Shown here piece after piece: positions 23,823 to 33,763 of a DNA stretch of 64,000 nucleotides. Source of the stretch: Hallella multisaccharivorax DSM 17128 (GTDB lineage: Bacteria > Bacteroidota > Bacteroidia > Bacteroidales > Bacteroidaceae); NCBI RefSeq assembly GCF_000218235.1, contig NZ_GL945017.1, positions 337,297-401,296 of the forward strand, in the 5' to 3' direction. Position 1 is the stretch's first letter. Every line of letters starts with the position of its first letter. A program made the position numbers and the translations under genes. The notes beneath the pieces are model-generated. The model was not told where the DNA came from. It saw only the letters and a list, made by a program, of their open reading frames with translations, and ran no database searches.

Positions 23823-25130
23823 TCAGTCGTTTTTTTCCGTGTTGTCTGCTGATGTTGTGGCTTTTGCCGTGACGGCTTGTTGTCCTTTGGCTGTATCGTC
23901 GCCGTTTTTCTTGGCCGTTCGACTTACGCTTAGGATAGCTCCAATGTAGATACAATTGATGATGCTTGATGTCCCGCCCTTGCTGATTAGTGGCAATGGT
24001 TGACCGGTAACCGGTACAATTCCCACGGCAACACACATGTTGAATAGTGCTTGTACAACGAGCATAAGGGCAAGTCCCATGGCAAGAAACGCCGGGAAGT
24101 TATTCTCGCATCGATTAGCGATTCTGCCTGTTCGGAAAAGCAGGATGATATAGAGCATGGCAACAAGGAAAGCTCCGAGCAGTCCGGTCTCTTCAATGAT
24201 GATAGCATAGATATAGTCTGAAAATGCCTGCGGCAGGAAGTCACGCTCTTCGCTGTTGCCGGGTCCTTTTCCAATAATGTTGCTTGAAGCTATGGCGATG
24301 TTGGCATATGCTGTTTGTGCGTCCTTATCGAGATCTACCTTCTCTGGTGGTACATATTTGTTGTCCATAAAGTTGTAGATACGTGCTTTCCATGTACCCA
24401 TGCGGTGGAGCAGGCCATGATGCTTCTTTGTCTGTATGGTCTTCCCGTTCTTTGCCACCATTTCCGTCATGGACTGTGGGTTATCGTCAGCCTCCTTTTC
24501 ATCTCCGAGGGCTAAGACTGATGACAGGGCCATCACCACAATAATGGCTACAGCTGCCACTACGCGCAAGAGTTGTCGGGTGGGAACACGACCGATAATC
24601 ATCATCATGAAGATGACCACACTCAGCAAAGCTGCTGTGGAGAGGTTCTCAAACATGATCATCGGCACTATACATAACCATACAATGAAGATATACTGGA
24701 AGGCATGCCTGTCAGCTCCGTGGTCAGTCTGCATGGCACTGAGTATCTGTGCCGTAGAGAGGACCATGGTACCTTTGGCTATCTCTGACGGTTGAAACTG
24801 CATGCCAAAGATAGAAAGCCATCGGCCTGCGCCATTCACCGCATGGCCAGCCACAAGCACCAACAGCAGGGTAAAGACAGACAAACCCAACAATATTGGT
24901 GTAGCAAGCTTGAAATACCGGCATTTGATGTTCAGTGTAACGAGCATCAGGAGGATGCCGAGACACAGAATTCCGATATGCTTGGCAGTCGGGCCAAGGT
25001 AATCGCCCGTTTTATAGGTAAGTGACGATGAGGCAGAGAATACCTCTATCACACTGACGAGGCACAGGAAGAAGAATACCATCCAAATGACCTTGTCGCC
25101 TTTGAAGATAGCATTTAATCGCTTGTTCAT
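23823..25130 (-). CDS. ftsW: Septal peptidoglycan glycosyltransferase FtsW
   Basis: The 435-aa SEDS-family membrane protein polymerises lipid II glycan strands with FtsI. It has about ten hydrophobic helices. Family motifs include GAGRWLSIFGMQFQPSEIAK and the C-terminal VTGQPLPLISKGGTSSIINC. A charged cytoplasmic tail follows. A large loop (about residues 205-280) between helices 7 and 8 faces the periplasm. It follows murD by 22 bp. Confidence 0.95.
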   Translation of the reverse strand: MNKRLNAIFKGDKVIWMVFFFLCLVSVIEVFSASSSLTYKTGDYLGPTAKHIGILCLGILLMLVTLNIKCRYFKLATPILLGLSVFTLLLVLVAGHAVNGAGRWLSIFGMQFQPSEIAKGTMVLSTAQILSAMQTDHGADRHAFQYIFIVWLCIVPMIMFENLSTAALLSVVIFMMMIIGRVPTRQLLRVVAAVAIIVVMALSSVLALGDEKEADDNPQSMTEMVAKNGKTIQTKKHHGLLHRMGTWKARIYNFMDNKYVPPEKVDLDKDAQTAYANIAIASSNIIGKGPGNSEERDFLPQAFSDYIYAIIIEETGLLGAFLVAMLYIILLFRTGRIANRCENNFPAFLAMGLALMLVVQALFNMCVAVGIVPVTGQPLPLISKGGTSSIINCIYIGAILSVSRTAKKNGDDTAKGQQAVTAKATTSADNTEKND

Positions 25131-25152
25131 CTATGGTTCTCCCCGCAGTTCT

Positions 25153-26484
25153 TTACAGGTTTCTCACTAATTCCTTGAATTGTTCGCCTCTGTCCTCCAT
25201 ATTCTTAAACAGGTCGAATGAAGCACAGCAGGGTGAGAGCAGCACGGTTTCGCCTGGCTTCGCCATTTCATAGCACGCATTGACACATTCTTTCATGCTG
25301 TGAGTATCGCGCACGGGGATGCCGAAAGAGTCGAAATTGTTGTGCAGTTTCGTGTTGTCAGCACCGAGATAGACGAGGCCAACGCACTTCTCTTTTACAA
25401 GATCGAAGATGTGGTGGTAATCGTTGCCCTTGTCTTTGCCGCCGAGAATGAGGATTGTCGGTGTAGTCATACTTTCGAGCGCATACCAGCATGCGTCCAC
25501 ATTGGTGGCTTTAGAGTCGTTGATATATTGCACACCACCCACTTTGCACACCTTCTCTAAACGGTGTTCAACACCAGGGAAGTCGCTGAGACTCTTGCGG
25601 ATAATGTCTTTCTTGATACCGCTGATATTGGCTGCGAGACCGGCAGCGAGACTGTTGTAGAGATTGTGCTTGCCCGTGAGGGAGAGCGTTTCCTGCTCCA
25701 TATTGAATGGAGTGGGGTATTCAAGCTTGTACTCGCCTTCCTCTATATAAGCCACCGACGCATCTTCCTTAATCTCTGAGAAAGGACATCTCACGGCCTT
25801 GATGTCAAACTTTTCCATCTCTTTCTTGATGACTGGGTCGTCATTCCAGAAGATGAAACTGTCGTCTTCGGTTTGGTTTTGCGTGATGCGCAACTTCGCG
25901 TCAGCATAGTTTTCAAACTTGAAGTCGTATCGGTCGAGGTGGTCAGGTGTAATGTTGAGCAGGATAGCTATGTTGGCACGGAAGTCGTACATGTTGTCGA
26001 GCTGGAAGCTACTGAGCTCGATGATGTAGTATTCGTGCGGGTTTTCTGCTACCTGAAGCGCGAGACTGCGGCCTATGTTACCGGCTAATCCGGCATCATA
26101 GCCTGCTTTCTTGAAGATATGATAGATGAGCGACGTTGTCGTTGTCTTGCCATTTGAGCCGGTGATGCAGATCATCTTCGAGTGGGTATAGCGTCCTGCA
26201 AACTCTATCTCGCTGATGATATGTGTGCCTTGTTTTATCAGTTTCTGGATCATCGGTGCCTCTTTGGGGATACCTGGGCTTTTGATGACCTCATCGGCGT
26301 TGAGGATTTTTTCCTCAGTGTGATGTCCTTCCTCCCACTCAATGCTATGGTCATCGAGCATCTTCTTATAGTTGTCCTTAATCTTTGACGTGTCGGAAAC
26401 AAACACGTCGAAACCTTCCTTTTTAGCCAGAACAGCGGCTCCTGCGCCACTTTCTCCAGCTCCTAATACTACTATTCTACTCAT
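25153..26484 (-). CDS. murD: UDP-MurNAc-L-Ala--D-glutamate ligase
   Basis: The 443-aa ligase adds D-Glu to the peptidoglycan precursor. It starts with the Rossmann motif MSRIVVLGAGESGAGAAVLA, has the ATP loop ITGSNGKTTTTSLIYHIF, and has LILGGKDKGNDY in the C-terminal domain. I chose MSRIVVLGAG at 26484; the frame is open a further 264 bp upstream, but that part is non-homologous and overlaps the end of mraY. A 143-bp gap separates it from mraY, the largest inside the cluster. Confidence 0.95.
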   Translation of the reverse strand: MSRIVVLGAGESGAGAAVLAKKEGFDVFVSDTSKIKDNYKKMLDDHSIEWEEGHHTEEKILNADEVIKSPGIPKEAPMIQKLIKQGTHIISEIEFAGRYTHSKMICITGSNGKTTTTSLIYHIFKKAGYDAGLAGNIGRSLALQVAENPHEYYIIELSSFQLDNMYDFRANIAILLNITPDHLDRYDFKFENYADAKLRITQNQTEDDSFIFWNDDPVIKKEMEKFDIKAVRCPFSEIKEDASVAYIEEGEYKLEYPTPFNMEQETLSLTGKHNLYNSLAAGLAANISGIKKDIIRKSLSDFPGVEHRLEKVCKVGGVQYINDSKATNVDACWYALESMTTPTILILGGKDKGNDYHHIFDLVKEKCVGLVYLGADNTKLHNNFDSFGIPVRDTHSMKECVNACYEMAKPGETVLLSPCCASFDLFKNMEDRGEQFKELVRNL

Positions 26485-26545
26485 TGCGCTATTAATGAAG
26501 TTATTGAAGGTCAGAGGTAAGAAGGCTAGAAGGTCCGTCATTATA

Positions 26546-26562
26546 ATAAGCATGTTGCTTAT
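26546..26562. other. Small palindrome in the mraY-murD gap
   Basis: ATAAGCA (26546-26552) and TGCTTAT (26556-26562) are exact inverted repeats with a 3-bp spacer, in the only sizeable gap (26485-26627) of the division cluster. It may be an operator or processing hairpin. No T-run follows, so it does not look like a terminator. Confidence 0.35.
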
Positions 26563-26627
26563 CATTTGACTGGATTTCTTAACTTCAGTACTTCTGATGA
26601 ACTTCTCTATTAAGGGACTTCTCCTTT

Positions 26628-27899
26628 TTATCTTATTTTCAATGTGATGATGGTAAGGGCTGCGAGGATGATGGTCACTATCCAGAAGCGAATGGTGATC
26701 TTTGCCTCGTGTTTGGGCGATCGTGGACTCTTGATGAGATACTTGCAATCGGAATCAAGTTGTTCTTCGGTCACGCGGAAGTTGTCGTGAATAGGCGTGC
26801 GCTTGAAGATGCGCTGCTTGATACCACGGCGCTTGCCCAATTTGTAGTACCACACTTGCACGATGACGGACAGGCTCTCCACAAAAAATATACCGCAGAG
26901 GATGGGCAACAACAGCTCTTTGTGGATGATGATGGCACATACACCGATGATACCTCCAATAGTGAGGCTACCCGTGTCGCCCATAAACACTTGCGCAGGA
27001 TAGGCGTTGTACCACAGAAAACCGATGAGTGCACCGACAAAGGCACACATGAACACCACGAGCTCCTGTGAGCCGGGAATGTACATGATGTTGAGATAGG
27101 CGGCAAACTGCATGTGTGAACTCACGTAGGCGAGGATGCCGAGTGCCACGCCAATGATGGCGGAGTTGCCCGCGCACATACCATCCATGCCGTCATTGAG
27201 GTTGGCCCCGTTGCTGACTGCTGTCACCACAAGAATGGTCATGATGACAAAGAGTATCCATCCTGCTGCCGTTTTGTGCTTGCCACAGAACGACATGATC
27301 CTTGAATAGTCGAGGTTATGACCCTTGACAAAGGGAATGGTGGTCTTAAGCGATTTGTGAGCCACTGCTCGGTGCTTGACAACAACTTCTTGCCCGTTCT
27401 GCCTTTCTATGGTGAGGTTCTCATTCATCTTCACATCGGGAGAGGCCCACAGCACGAGACCGACGATGAGGCCTATTGACACTTGTCCCACAATCTTGTA
27501 TTTGCCTTTGAGCCCTTCCTTGTTACGGCGGAAAATCTTGATGAAGTCGTCGAGTCCACCAAGGAAGCCCAGCCACACCGTCGTGATGATCATCAGAATG
27601 AGATAGATATTTCTCAACCTACCGAGCAATAGCACAGGGATGAGGATGGAGACAATGATGATGACGCCGCCCATGGAGGGCACGCCGATCTTCTTTACGC
27701 CAAACGGGTCAATCTTGGCATCGCGCTGGGTCTCTGTGATCTGCTTGCTCTTCAAGAACCTGATGAACTTTTCGCCAAACCAGGCTGAGATGATGAGTGA
27801 CAGGATAAGGGCCAACAGTGCGCGGAAGGAGATGTAGCTCCACATGCCCGAACCTGAGATGCCGAATTGCTCAAGGAATCTAAAAAGATAGTATAGCAT
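26628..27899 (-). CDS. mraY: Phospho-MurNAc-pentapeptide transferase
   Basis: The 423-aa polytopic membrane enzyme makes lipid I by moving phospho-MurNAc-pentapeptide to undecaprenyl phosphate. Motifs include PSMGGVIIIVSILIPVLLLG, the acidic GFLGGLDDFIKIFRRNKEGL, SNGANLNDGMDGMCAGNSAI and FMGDTGSLTIGGIIG. It is longer than the usual 360 aa because of an insert near residues 170-210, as seen in other Bacteroidota. It lies 10 bp after the murE stop. Confidence 0.96.
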   Translation of the reverse strand: MLYYLFRFLEQFGISGSGMWSYISFRALLALILSLIISAWFGEKFIRFLKSKQITETQRDAKIDPFGVKKIGVPSMGGVIIIVSILIPVLLLGRLRNIYLILMIITTVWLGFLGGLDDFIKIFRRNKEGLKGKYKIVGQVSIGLIVGLVLWASPDVKMNENLTIERQNGQEVVVKHRAVAHKSLKTTIPFVKGHNLDYSRIMSFCGKHKTAAGWILFVIMTILVVTAVSNGANLNDGMDGMCAGNSAIIGVALGILAYVSSHMQFAAYLNIMYIPGSQELVVFMCAFVGALIGFLWYNAYPAQVFMGDTGSLTIGGIIGVCAIIIHKELLLPILCGIFFVESLSVIVQVWYYKLGKRRGIKQRIFKRTPIHDNFRVTEEQLDSDCKYLIKSPRSPKHEAKITIRFWIVTIILAALTIITLKIR

Positions 27900-27909
27900 A
27901 ACTCCACTC

Positions 27910-29361
27910 CTAACTGTTAAAGATCTCGTGCAGCACTTCCTTATCGTCGAAGTGATGTTTCACACCTTGAATCTCCTGGTAGTCCTCGTGTCCTTTTCCT
28001 GCTACGAGCACGACATCACCTTTTTGTGCCATCATGCACGCAGTCTTGATGGCTTCCTTGCGGTCGACGATGGTAATGACTTTCTTCATCTGCTCTTTAT
28101 CGAGTCCTGCCACCATGTCGTCAATGATAGCCTGTGGGTCCTCAAAGCGTGGATTGTCGCTGGTGATGATGACTTTGTCGCTCTGCTTCACGGCCTCTTG
28201 CGCCATGAGGGGGCGCTTGCCGTGGTCACGGTTTCCGCCGGCACCGCAGACCGTGATGACATGGCCTTTTCCGTCGAGCACCTCATGAATGGCATTGAGC
28301 ACATTCTCCAGTGCGTCAGGCGTGTGAGCGTAGTCAACGATGGCGGTGAAACCCTCAGGTGAATGGATCGGCTCCAGGCGGCCACTGACACTGTGCAGTG
28401 TGCTCAGCACCACGAGTATTTCCTCAGGCTCTTTGCCCAACATACAGGCAGCCGCATAGACGGCAAGCAGGTTGGAGACATTAAACTTGCCGATGAACCG
28501 TACGCCTACCTCGTGGCCGTCGATGTCAAGATACATACCGGCAAAGTGCATCTCAATGATGCGTGCGCGGAAGTCGGCCATCTGGCGGATGGAGTAGGTC
28601 TTTACGGTTGCTTTCGTATTCTGCACCATGATCATGCCATTCTTGTCATCGGCATTGGTGATAGCAAAGGCCGATTTGGGGAGGGCGTCGAAGAATGCTT
28701 TCTTAGCGTTGCGGTAGTTCTCAAACGTCTTATGGTAATCAAGATGGTCGCGTGTGAGATTGGTGAAAATGCCGCCGGTGAACTTCAGTCCGCCTATCCG
28801 CTTCTGGTGGATGGCATGCGACGAGCACTCCATGAAGGCATACTGGCAACCGGCTTTCACCATTTCGGCCAAGAGCTCGTTGAGCTCTATCGGGTCAGGA
28901 GTGGTGTGGTCGGCCGGGACTGGCTTGCCATCGATATAGTTGCACACCGTGGACATCAAGCCGCAACGATAGCCAAACTCGCGAAACATATTATATAATA
29001 ATGTGGCGATGGTCGTCTTGCCATTGGTTCCCGTCACGCCGACGAGTTTCAGATGCTTGGAAGGATCACCGTAAAAGAGCGTAGCAACCTTGCCCACTGC
29101 GTCCTCAGTGCTCTCTACCTGTATGTAAGTGACACTATCGGCTAAATTTGCTGGCATGTCCTCGCAGAGCACGGCTTTGGCGCCAAGCTCCAGTGCCTTG
29201 GGGATGAACTTGTGCCCGTCAGTCTGCGTGCCTTTCATCGCGACAAAGAGATGACCGTCGCCGATCTTGCGTGAATCGATGTTTACTCCCGTAATGTCTA
29301 CATCCGTACTGCCTTCAATGCGGAGCGGCTTGATGTTCTTAAGAAGTTCCTGCAGTTTCAT
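27910..29361 (-). CDS. murE: UDP-MurNAc-tripeptide synthetase (meso-DAP adding)
   Basis: The 483-aa ligase adds the third amino acid of the stem peptide. The ATP loop [19 protein letters not shown] is present. The substrate-selecting motif reads DNPR (in [11 protein letters not shown]), which in this family marks meso-diaminopimelate rather than lysine. The end motif [12 protein letters not shown] is also typical. It lies between ftsI (49-bp gap) and mraY (10 bp). Confidence 0.97.
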   Translation of the reverse strand: MKLQELLKNIKPLRIEGSTDVDITGVNIDSRKIGDGHLFVAMKGTQTDGHKFIPKALELGAKAVLCEDMPANLADSVTYIQVESTEDAVGKVATLFYGDPSKHLKLVGVTGTNGKTTIATLLYNMFREFGYRCGLMSTVCNYIDGKPVPADHTTPDPIELNELLAEMVKAGCQYAFMECSSHAIHQKRIGGLKFTGGIFTNLTRDHLDYHKTFENYRNAKKAFFDALPKSAFAITNADDKNGMIMVQNTKATVKTYSIRQMADFRARIIEMHFAGMYLDIDGHEVGVRFIGKFNVSNLLAVYAAACMLGKEPEEILVVLSTLHSVSGRLEPIHSPEGFTAIVDYAHTPDALENVLNAIHEVLDGKGHVITVCGAGGNRDHGKRPLMAQEAVKQSDKVIITSDNPRFEDPQAIIDDMVAGLDKEQMKKVITIVDRKEAIKTACMMAQKGDVVLVAGKGHEDYQEIQGVKHHFDDKEVLHEIFNS

Positions 29362-29410
29362 CTTACTATCTTATTTTGTTATTTTCCTTAAATATATCTC
29401 CGATTTTTCT

Positions 29411-31609
29411 TTAATTTCCCAGTGTGAGCACACACTTTTGTCCTCGCTTCACCCTCATGTTTGGACCGATGCTTTGAGCCACCACTTTGCCCCGGCCTTG
29501 GACAATGCATTTCACGCCGCTCGACTCTGCCAGAAAGACTGCATCACGGGCCCCCATGCCGTGGACATCAGGCATGACAGACGGCTTGGATACGCCCCGC
29601 TTCGAGAGTTTCACACTACCGCGTCTCCGTTCGGCGATGCCCCAGACAGGCTGTGTCTCGGTCTCTCGGAATGGATAGTTAGAGTAAGTGGAGATGCCCA
29701 ATGTAGAGAGCACATAGTCGGCAGAGAGGATGTTGCCACCCTTTACGTCTGGAATCAGCTGAGAGTCGGGCTCGCGCGCGTCACTGACGCTGTATCTCAC
29801 ATATTTAGCCATAATGCCATCGGCGATGTCCTTGAAAACCTCACTGCTCATCCATCCGAAGGCGGGTAATCCGTATTTCTGAATGCAGACGATGCAACTG
29901 TAATAAGGCCGGTCTTTCTGCCCGAACCATCCGGCAAAAGAGAGCAGGCTGTGGGCGGCTCCTCCGTAGGATCCGTTGCTGGCAATCATTGCAGTACCGG
30001 TCTTGCCGCATGTCCAGTAGGCAGGACTGTAGGCTTTCTTGCCTGTGCCGTTGAGGACAACTCTTCTCAGCAGGTCCTGAATGATTCGGATGGTCCGCTC
30101 CGAGGCAATGTGCTCTTTGCCTTTCACCACCTGTGGAGGGAATGAAGCGATGGTGTCACCGTCCTTGATGGCACTCTTCACAAAGCGCGGCTCCATCATA
30201 CGGCCGTTGTTGGCAATAGCGTTGTAGAAAGTGAGGGTGTAGATGGGTGGAATCAGAGTCTCGTAGCCGATACTCATCCATGGCAGAGCGGTGTTGCTCC
30301 AGTTGATCCATTCACCACGCTTGTTTTTCTTAGGCATTCTGATTACGGGAGTGGCATGGCCGACGATGGGGATTTTCACGCCTGCGCCATTGATGCCTGT
30401 ACGGTAGATGCCACGCACGAATTTTTCGGGGTCGTTGTGGTAGAATTTGTCAGCCATATAGCTCACGCCGATGTTGGAGCTCACCTCCATGGCGCGTCCT
30501 AAGGAGATGGTGCCATAGCCGCCTGTGCGCCAATGGCTGTCTTTCATGTCGCGCCCATAAACGTGCCAGATGCCGTTGCCCGTGGGGATTTTGAATGCAG
30601 TGTCGCAGACGCCGTCCTCTAAGGCGGTCATCACCGAGGCGGTCTTGAATACCGATCCGGGTTCCAACAGGTCGCTTACGGCATGGCTTTGGATCTCGCG
30701 ATAACTGCCATCCTCGCACTTTTCCATATTTACGATGGCCTTGACATCACCCGTCGACACCTCCATGACAATGGCCACGCCCACCGTGCCGTTGATTTCC
30801 TGTAGTTTTTTCACGAGTGAGCGCTCCGCCAAGTCCTGCATGCCCACATCGATAGTAGTCACAATATCGCTCCCGTTGATGGGTGGCGTGTCAGTGATGC
30901 TGAGGAATTTGCCTAAGACTTTCTGTCGGCTGACAATGCCATAGGAGCCTTTCAGCAGTGAGTCGTAACTCAACTCCAATCCGTAGCGTGCCGCACGGCC
31001 GTTCTCTTCCGTGAGCAGTACGTCGCCGATGGTACGCTTGGCAAGTGATCCGTAGGGATTCTCGCGGGCGTTGAGCTGATCCACATGGAAGCCGCTCTTG
31101 AGCCTTGACAGTCGGAAGATGGGTAGTTCGCACACCTGGCTGAAGGTGTTGTAGTCGATGCGCTTAGGCCATATCTCCCAATGGCGCAGGCGCTCTCCCT
31201 TATGCGGTCCTGTCGTGCGGCGGCTATGGAAGCCCTTTGTGAGTTCGGCTTTGAACTTTTGTGCACTCTGCTCTGGGAAAATCGTGTGTAGTCCTTGGCT
31301 CAGGCTGTCGAGTTTAGCTTTCCATAACGAGTCATTGCCTGCGTCGTGCAGTTGCTGGAAGTCCATGTATATCTTGAATTCCGGCAGCGAGGAGGCGAGC
31401 AGCTGTCCGTCGCAGGAAAGTATATTTCCGCGCACAGGCTGTGTCCGCACACTGTCTTGCCGGACACGGCTCGCCACTTTCATCCAGTACGCCTTCTTTG
31501 CCGTCATGATATATCCGGCGCGCGCGAGGACGACAACGGCCAACAGCGTCAGCAAGAAAGCGATGACACTGTAGCGCGGCATGATCTTATCATAATTGAA
31601 CTTACTCAT
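29411..31609 (-). CDS. ftsI: Septal transpeptidase FtsI (PBP3) with a C-terminal PASTA domain
   Basis: The 732-aa class-B penicillin-binding protein crosslinks septal peptidoglycan. One N-terminal membrane helix (about 12-30) is followed by a dimerisation region. The transpeptidase domain has the active-site SVFK (319-322), SSN (377-379) and KTG (536-538). A PASTA domain (about 665-732, SVMPDVHGMGARDAVFLAES) ends the protein, as in SpoVD-like enzymes. The start overlaps the end of ftsL by 8 bp, implying coupled translation. Confidence 0.96.
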   Translation of the reverse strand: MSKFNYDKIMPRYSVIAFLLTLLAVVVLARAGYIMTAKKAYWMKVASRVRQDSVRTQPVRGNILSCDGQLLASSLPEFKIYMDFQQLHDAGNDSLWKAKLDSLSQGLHTIFPEQSAQKFKAELTKGFHSRRTTGPHKGERLRHWEIWPKRIDYNTFSQVCELPIFRLSRLKSGFHVDQLNARENPYGSLAKRTIGDVLLTEENGRAARYGLELSYDSLLKGSYGIVSRQKVLGKFLSITDTPPINGSDIVTTIDVGMQDLAERSLVKKLQEINGTVGVAIVMEVSTGDVKAIVNMEKCEDGSYREIQSHAVSDLLEPGSVFKTASVMTALEDGVCDTAFKIPTGNGIWHVYGRDMKDSHWRTGGYGTISLGRAMEVSSNIGVSYMADKFYHNDPEKFVRGIYRTGINGAGVKIPIVGHATPVIRMPKKNKRGEWINWSNTALPWMSIGYETLIPPIYTLTFYNAIANNGRMMEPRFVKSAIKDGDTIASFPPQVVKGKEHIASERTIRIIQDLLRRVVLNGTGKKAYSPAYWTCGKTGTAMIASNGSYGGAAHSLLSFAGWFGQKDRPYYSCIVCIQKYGLPAFGWMSSEVFKDIADGIMAKYVRYSVSDAREPDSQLIPDVKGGNILSADYVLSTLGISTYSNYPFRETETQPVWGIAERRRGSVKLSKRGVSKPSVMPDVHGMGARDAVFLAESSGVKCIVQGRGKVVAQSIGPNMRVKRGQKCVLTLGN

Positions 31610-32123
31610 TATCAGGTACTGTAATCATATAGGGTGGCTGTGAGGGCAACTTCAACGTACTGTCTTTATTGTCCTTAAGCATCTCCAACACGTTGCTCTG
31701 CCGGCTTTTCTCGGTGAGTTTGCTGTTGCTCGACAACGCCCTGTATTTGGCATCCTTAAGCTCTTTCTGCAAGGCATCAATCTGGATGATGTCTTGTTGG
31801 CAGGAGTAGCGGTTGGCGATGTAGACCACGATGAACAAGGCGATGAGCAGGAAGAGCCACACCTGTCGGTGCATGAACGACGTACTGAGGATGTCGCCAC
31901 CGAGAATCTTTTTCAGTGAAAACGTTCTCGACTGTGGCGCCTCGTCTTCTGTGGCCTGCTCGCGGATGACCTCAGAGAGTGATTTCTCGCCGTCCTTCTC
32001 CCCCTCTTTCTGGTCTTCCGTGGGGTCTGCAGGCTTTTCCGCATCAGCCTTTACGTCCTTTTGAGGCTCTTGGGCATTGTCTTGTTGCGGTTCCTTGTCG
32101 TTGCCTATTGTCTTTTCTTTCAT
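31602..32123 (-). CDS. ftsL: FtsL-like division protein
   Basis: This 173-aa bitopic protein has a long charged, Glu/Lys/Gln-rich cytoplasmic N-terminus (about 1-80), one membrane helix (about 89-105, LFLLIALFIVVYIANRY) and a short periplasmic coiled coil (about 106-155). The topology and position between rsmH and ftsI identify it as the FtsL equivalent; sequence identity with proteobacterial FtsL is not evident. It overlaps rsmH by 4 bp and ftsI by 8 bp. Confidence 0.82.
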   Translation of the reverse strand: MKEKTIGNDKEPQQDNAQEPQKDVKADAEKPADPTEDQKEGEKDGEKSLSEVIREQATEDEAPQSRTFSLKKILGGDILSTSFMHRQVWLFLLIALFIVVYIANRYSCQQDIIQIDALQKELKDAKYRALSSNSKLTEKSRQSNVLEMLKDNKDSTLKLPSQPPYMITVPDNE

Positions 32124-33073
32124 CTTTCGTTGCTGGATGATAGTTGTTGGCTGGCCTTCTCTGCCACCCTGAGTTTGGCGCTTCGGCTTCTTGGATTACG
32201 CTCAATCTCATCGGGCGGGGGCACAATTACTTTGTTGTTGACCAGCTTGTAGGGACTTGCCTTTCTGCCGTAAACGGGATCTTCCTCCACCTCGCCATTG
32301 ATGTTTCCGGTCTTCATGACATTTTTCACCATCCGGTCTTCCAGCGAATGGTAGGTGATGACGCTCAGGCGCCCGCCCTGCGCCAGCAGCGGTGTGGCGG
32401 CTGTGAGCATCTGGCCGAGCGCGTCCATTTCGTGATTCACCTCTATGCGCAGCGCCTGAAAGAGGCGGGCCATGTCTTTCTTCTCCTTCTCGCGGCGGAA
32501 AAGCGGATCGACCACTTGCAGAAAGTCCTGGGTGGTGAGGATGGGTCTATGCTCACGGGCCTTAACGAGAGTGGCTGCAATCTGCCGCGACTGTCGCAGT
32601 TCGCCGTAGAGGTAGAAGATGTCTGCGAGCCGCTCTTGGCTGGCTTCGTTCACAATGTCAGCAGCCGTCTTTCCGCCTTCACGGTTCATGCGCATGTCGA
32701 GGGGCGCGTCGTATCTGAACGAGAAGCCTCGCTCTGCGTTGTTAAAATGGTGGCTCGATACGCCAAGGTCGGCTAACAGTCCGTCGATATGCTCCACGTC
32801 GTAATAACGCATCCAGTTGCTGAGCCAGCGGAAGTTGGAGTGAACAAACGTGAAGCGCGGGTCGTCGACAATGTTGTTTTCCGCGTCAGCGTCCTGATCG
32901 AAGCCGTACAGATGCCCTTTGGCGCCAAGCCTCTCCAAGATTGCGCGCGAGTGCCCGCCGCCCCCGAAGGTGACGTCGACATAGACGCCGTCAGGGCGAA
33001 TGGCAAGCCCGTCGATGCTCTCCGTCAGCAGGACAGGTATGTGGTAGGTGGCTGCACTGTCAGTCATTGTCAA
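32120..33073 (-). CDS. rsmH: 16S rRNA (cytosine-1402-N4) methyltransferase
   Basis: The 317-aa SAM-dependent methyltransferase modifies C1402 in the ribosomal decoding site. Motifs include YHIPVLLTESIDGLAI at the start, the SAM-binding VDVTFGGGGHSRAIL and ITYHSLEDRMVKN near the end. It is the second gene of the cluster. The ATG at 33073 overlaps mraZ by 14 bp; the next ATG, at 33067, is an alternative. Confidence 0.97.
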   Translation of the reverse strand: MTMTDSAATYHIPVLLTESIDGLAIRPDGVYVDVTFGGGGHSRAILERLGAKGHLYGFDQDADAENNIVDDPRFTFVHSNFRWLSNWMRYYDVEHIDGLLADLGVSSHHFNNAERGFSFRYDAPLDMRMNREGGKTAADIVNEASQERLADIFYLYGELRQSRQIAATLVKAREHRPILTTQDFLQVVDPLFRREKEKKDMARLFQALRIEVNHEMDALGQMLTAATPLLAQGGRLSVITYHSLEDRMVKNVMKTGNINGEVEEDPVYGRKASPYKLVNNKVIVPPPDEIERNPRSRSAKLRVAEKASQQLSSSNER

Positions 33074-33524
33074 CCTCCTCTTTTATGGTTTTCTTCATAG
33101 TATCTTCGATCACGTTGCTGAAGTCGTCTCTGTCCATGATCTTCATGTTGTCAGCCGGCCAGATCTCTATGGTGTCGCCCATGCCCACGAATCGGATGGC
33201 CTGGCGGATGCCGGCAGTGTCAAGAATGTAGCGGGGAATGAGGATGCGGCCGCTCGCGTCGATGGTAAGCTCTACGACGCTGCTCACAAACGTGCGGTAG
33301 GCCATTTGCTGTTTACGGTCCCAACGCGACAGCTTTTGGCGCATCTCGTCCATCAGGTGATTCCAGACGCTTATGGGGTAGAGCACCAGCAGATCTTCGA
33401 AGACGTCCTGGCGAAGCACTAAAGACCCTTCGCCCGATGCCGCCAGCACCTTGCGAAACTGAGCAGGGAGGAAGGCTCTTCCCTTTGCGTCTGTCTTTGC
33501 CTCTATATTACCTAAAAAACGCAT
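33060..33524 (-). CDS. mraZ: Transcriptional regulator MraZ
   Basis: The 154-aa protein has two AbrB-like SpoVT domains: an N-terminal one starting FLGNIEAKTDAKGRAFLPAQ, and a C-terminal one with LTIDASGRILIPRYILDTAG. MraZ forms a ring that binds direct repeats upstream of its own operon and usually represses it. Three such boxes lie 60-85 bp upstream (33584-33608). It is the first gene of the division and cell-wall cluster. Confidence 0.96.
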   Translation of the reverse strand: MRFLGNIEAKTDAKGRAFLPAQFRKVLAASGEGSLVLRQDVFEDLLVLYPISVWNHLMDEMRQKLSRWDRKQQMAYRTFVSSVVELTIDASGRILIPRYILDTAGIRQAIRFVGMGDTIEIWPADNMKIMDRDDFSNVIEDTMKKTIKEEVDND

Positions 33525-33565
33525 TGAAACACATCTTTATTGGGACTTACCATTGTATTAGGGTT

Positions 33566-33608
33566 CAAAGTTACAAACTTTCCCCCACTTTGCGCCACTT
33601 TTCCCCAC
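33566..33608 (-). promoter_or_regulatory. Division-cluster promoter with three MraZ boxes
   Basis: On the minus strand GTGGG (33604-33608), GTGGC (33594-33598) and GTGGG (33584-33588) are spaced exactly 10 bp, each preceded by AAA: the MraZ operator pattern. They lie directly upstream of TAACTTTG (-7, 33566-33573) and cover the expected -33 position, which has no TTG. MraZ binding should therefore control access to the promoter. Confidence 0.88.
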
Positions 33609-33763
33609 TTTTTTATTGAAATCATGCAGATTGGTAAAATGCCATTACACTTGTTGTTCGATGGCACGGTTGCAAGGAGGCATCATTGAGGGATTTGGCG
33701 TACACTGTTTCGTTAACGCGATGAGGCTGAGGCTCTTTTAAGATTCTGCTTGAAGGCTATCGG

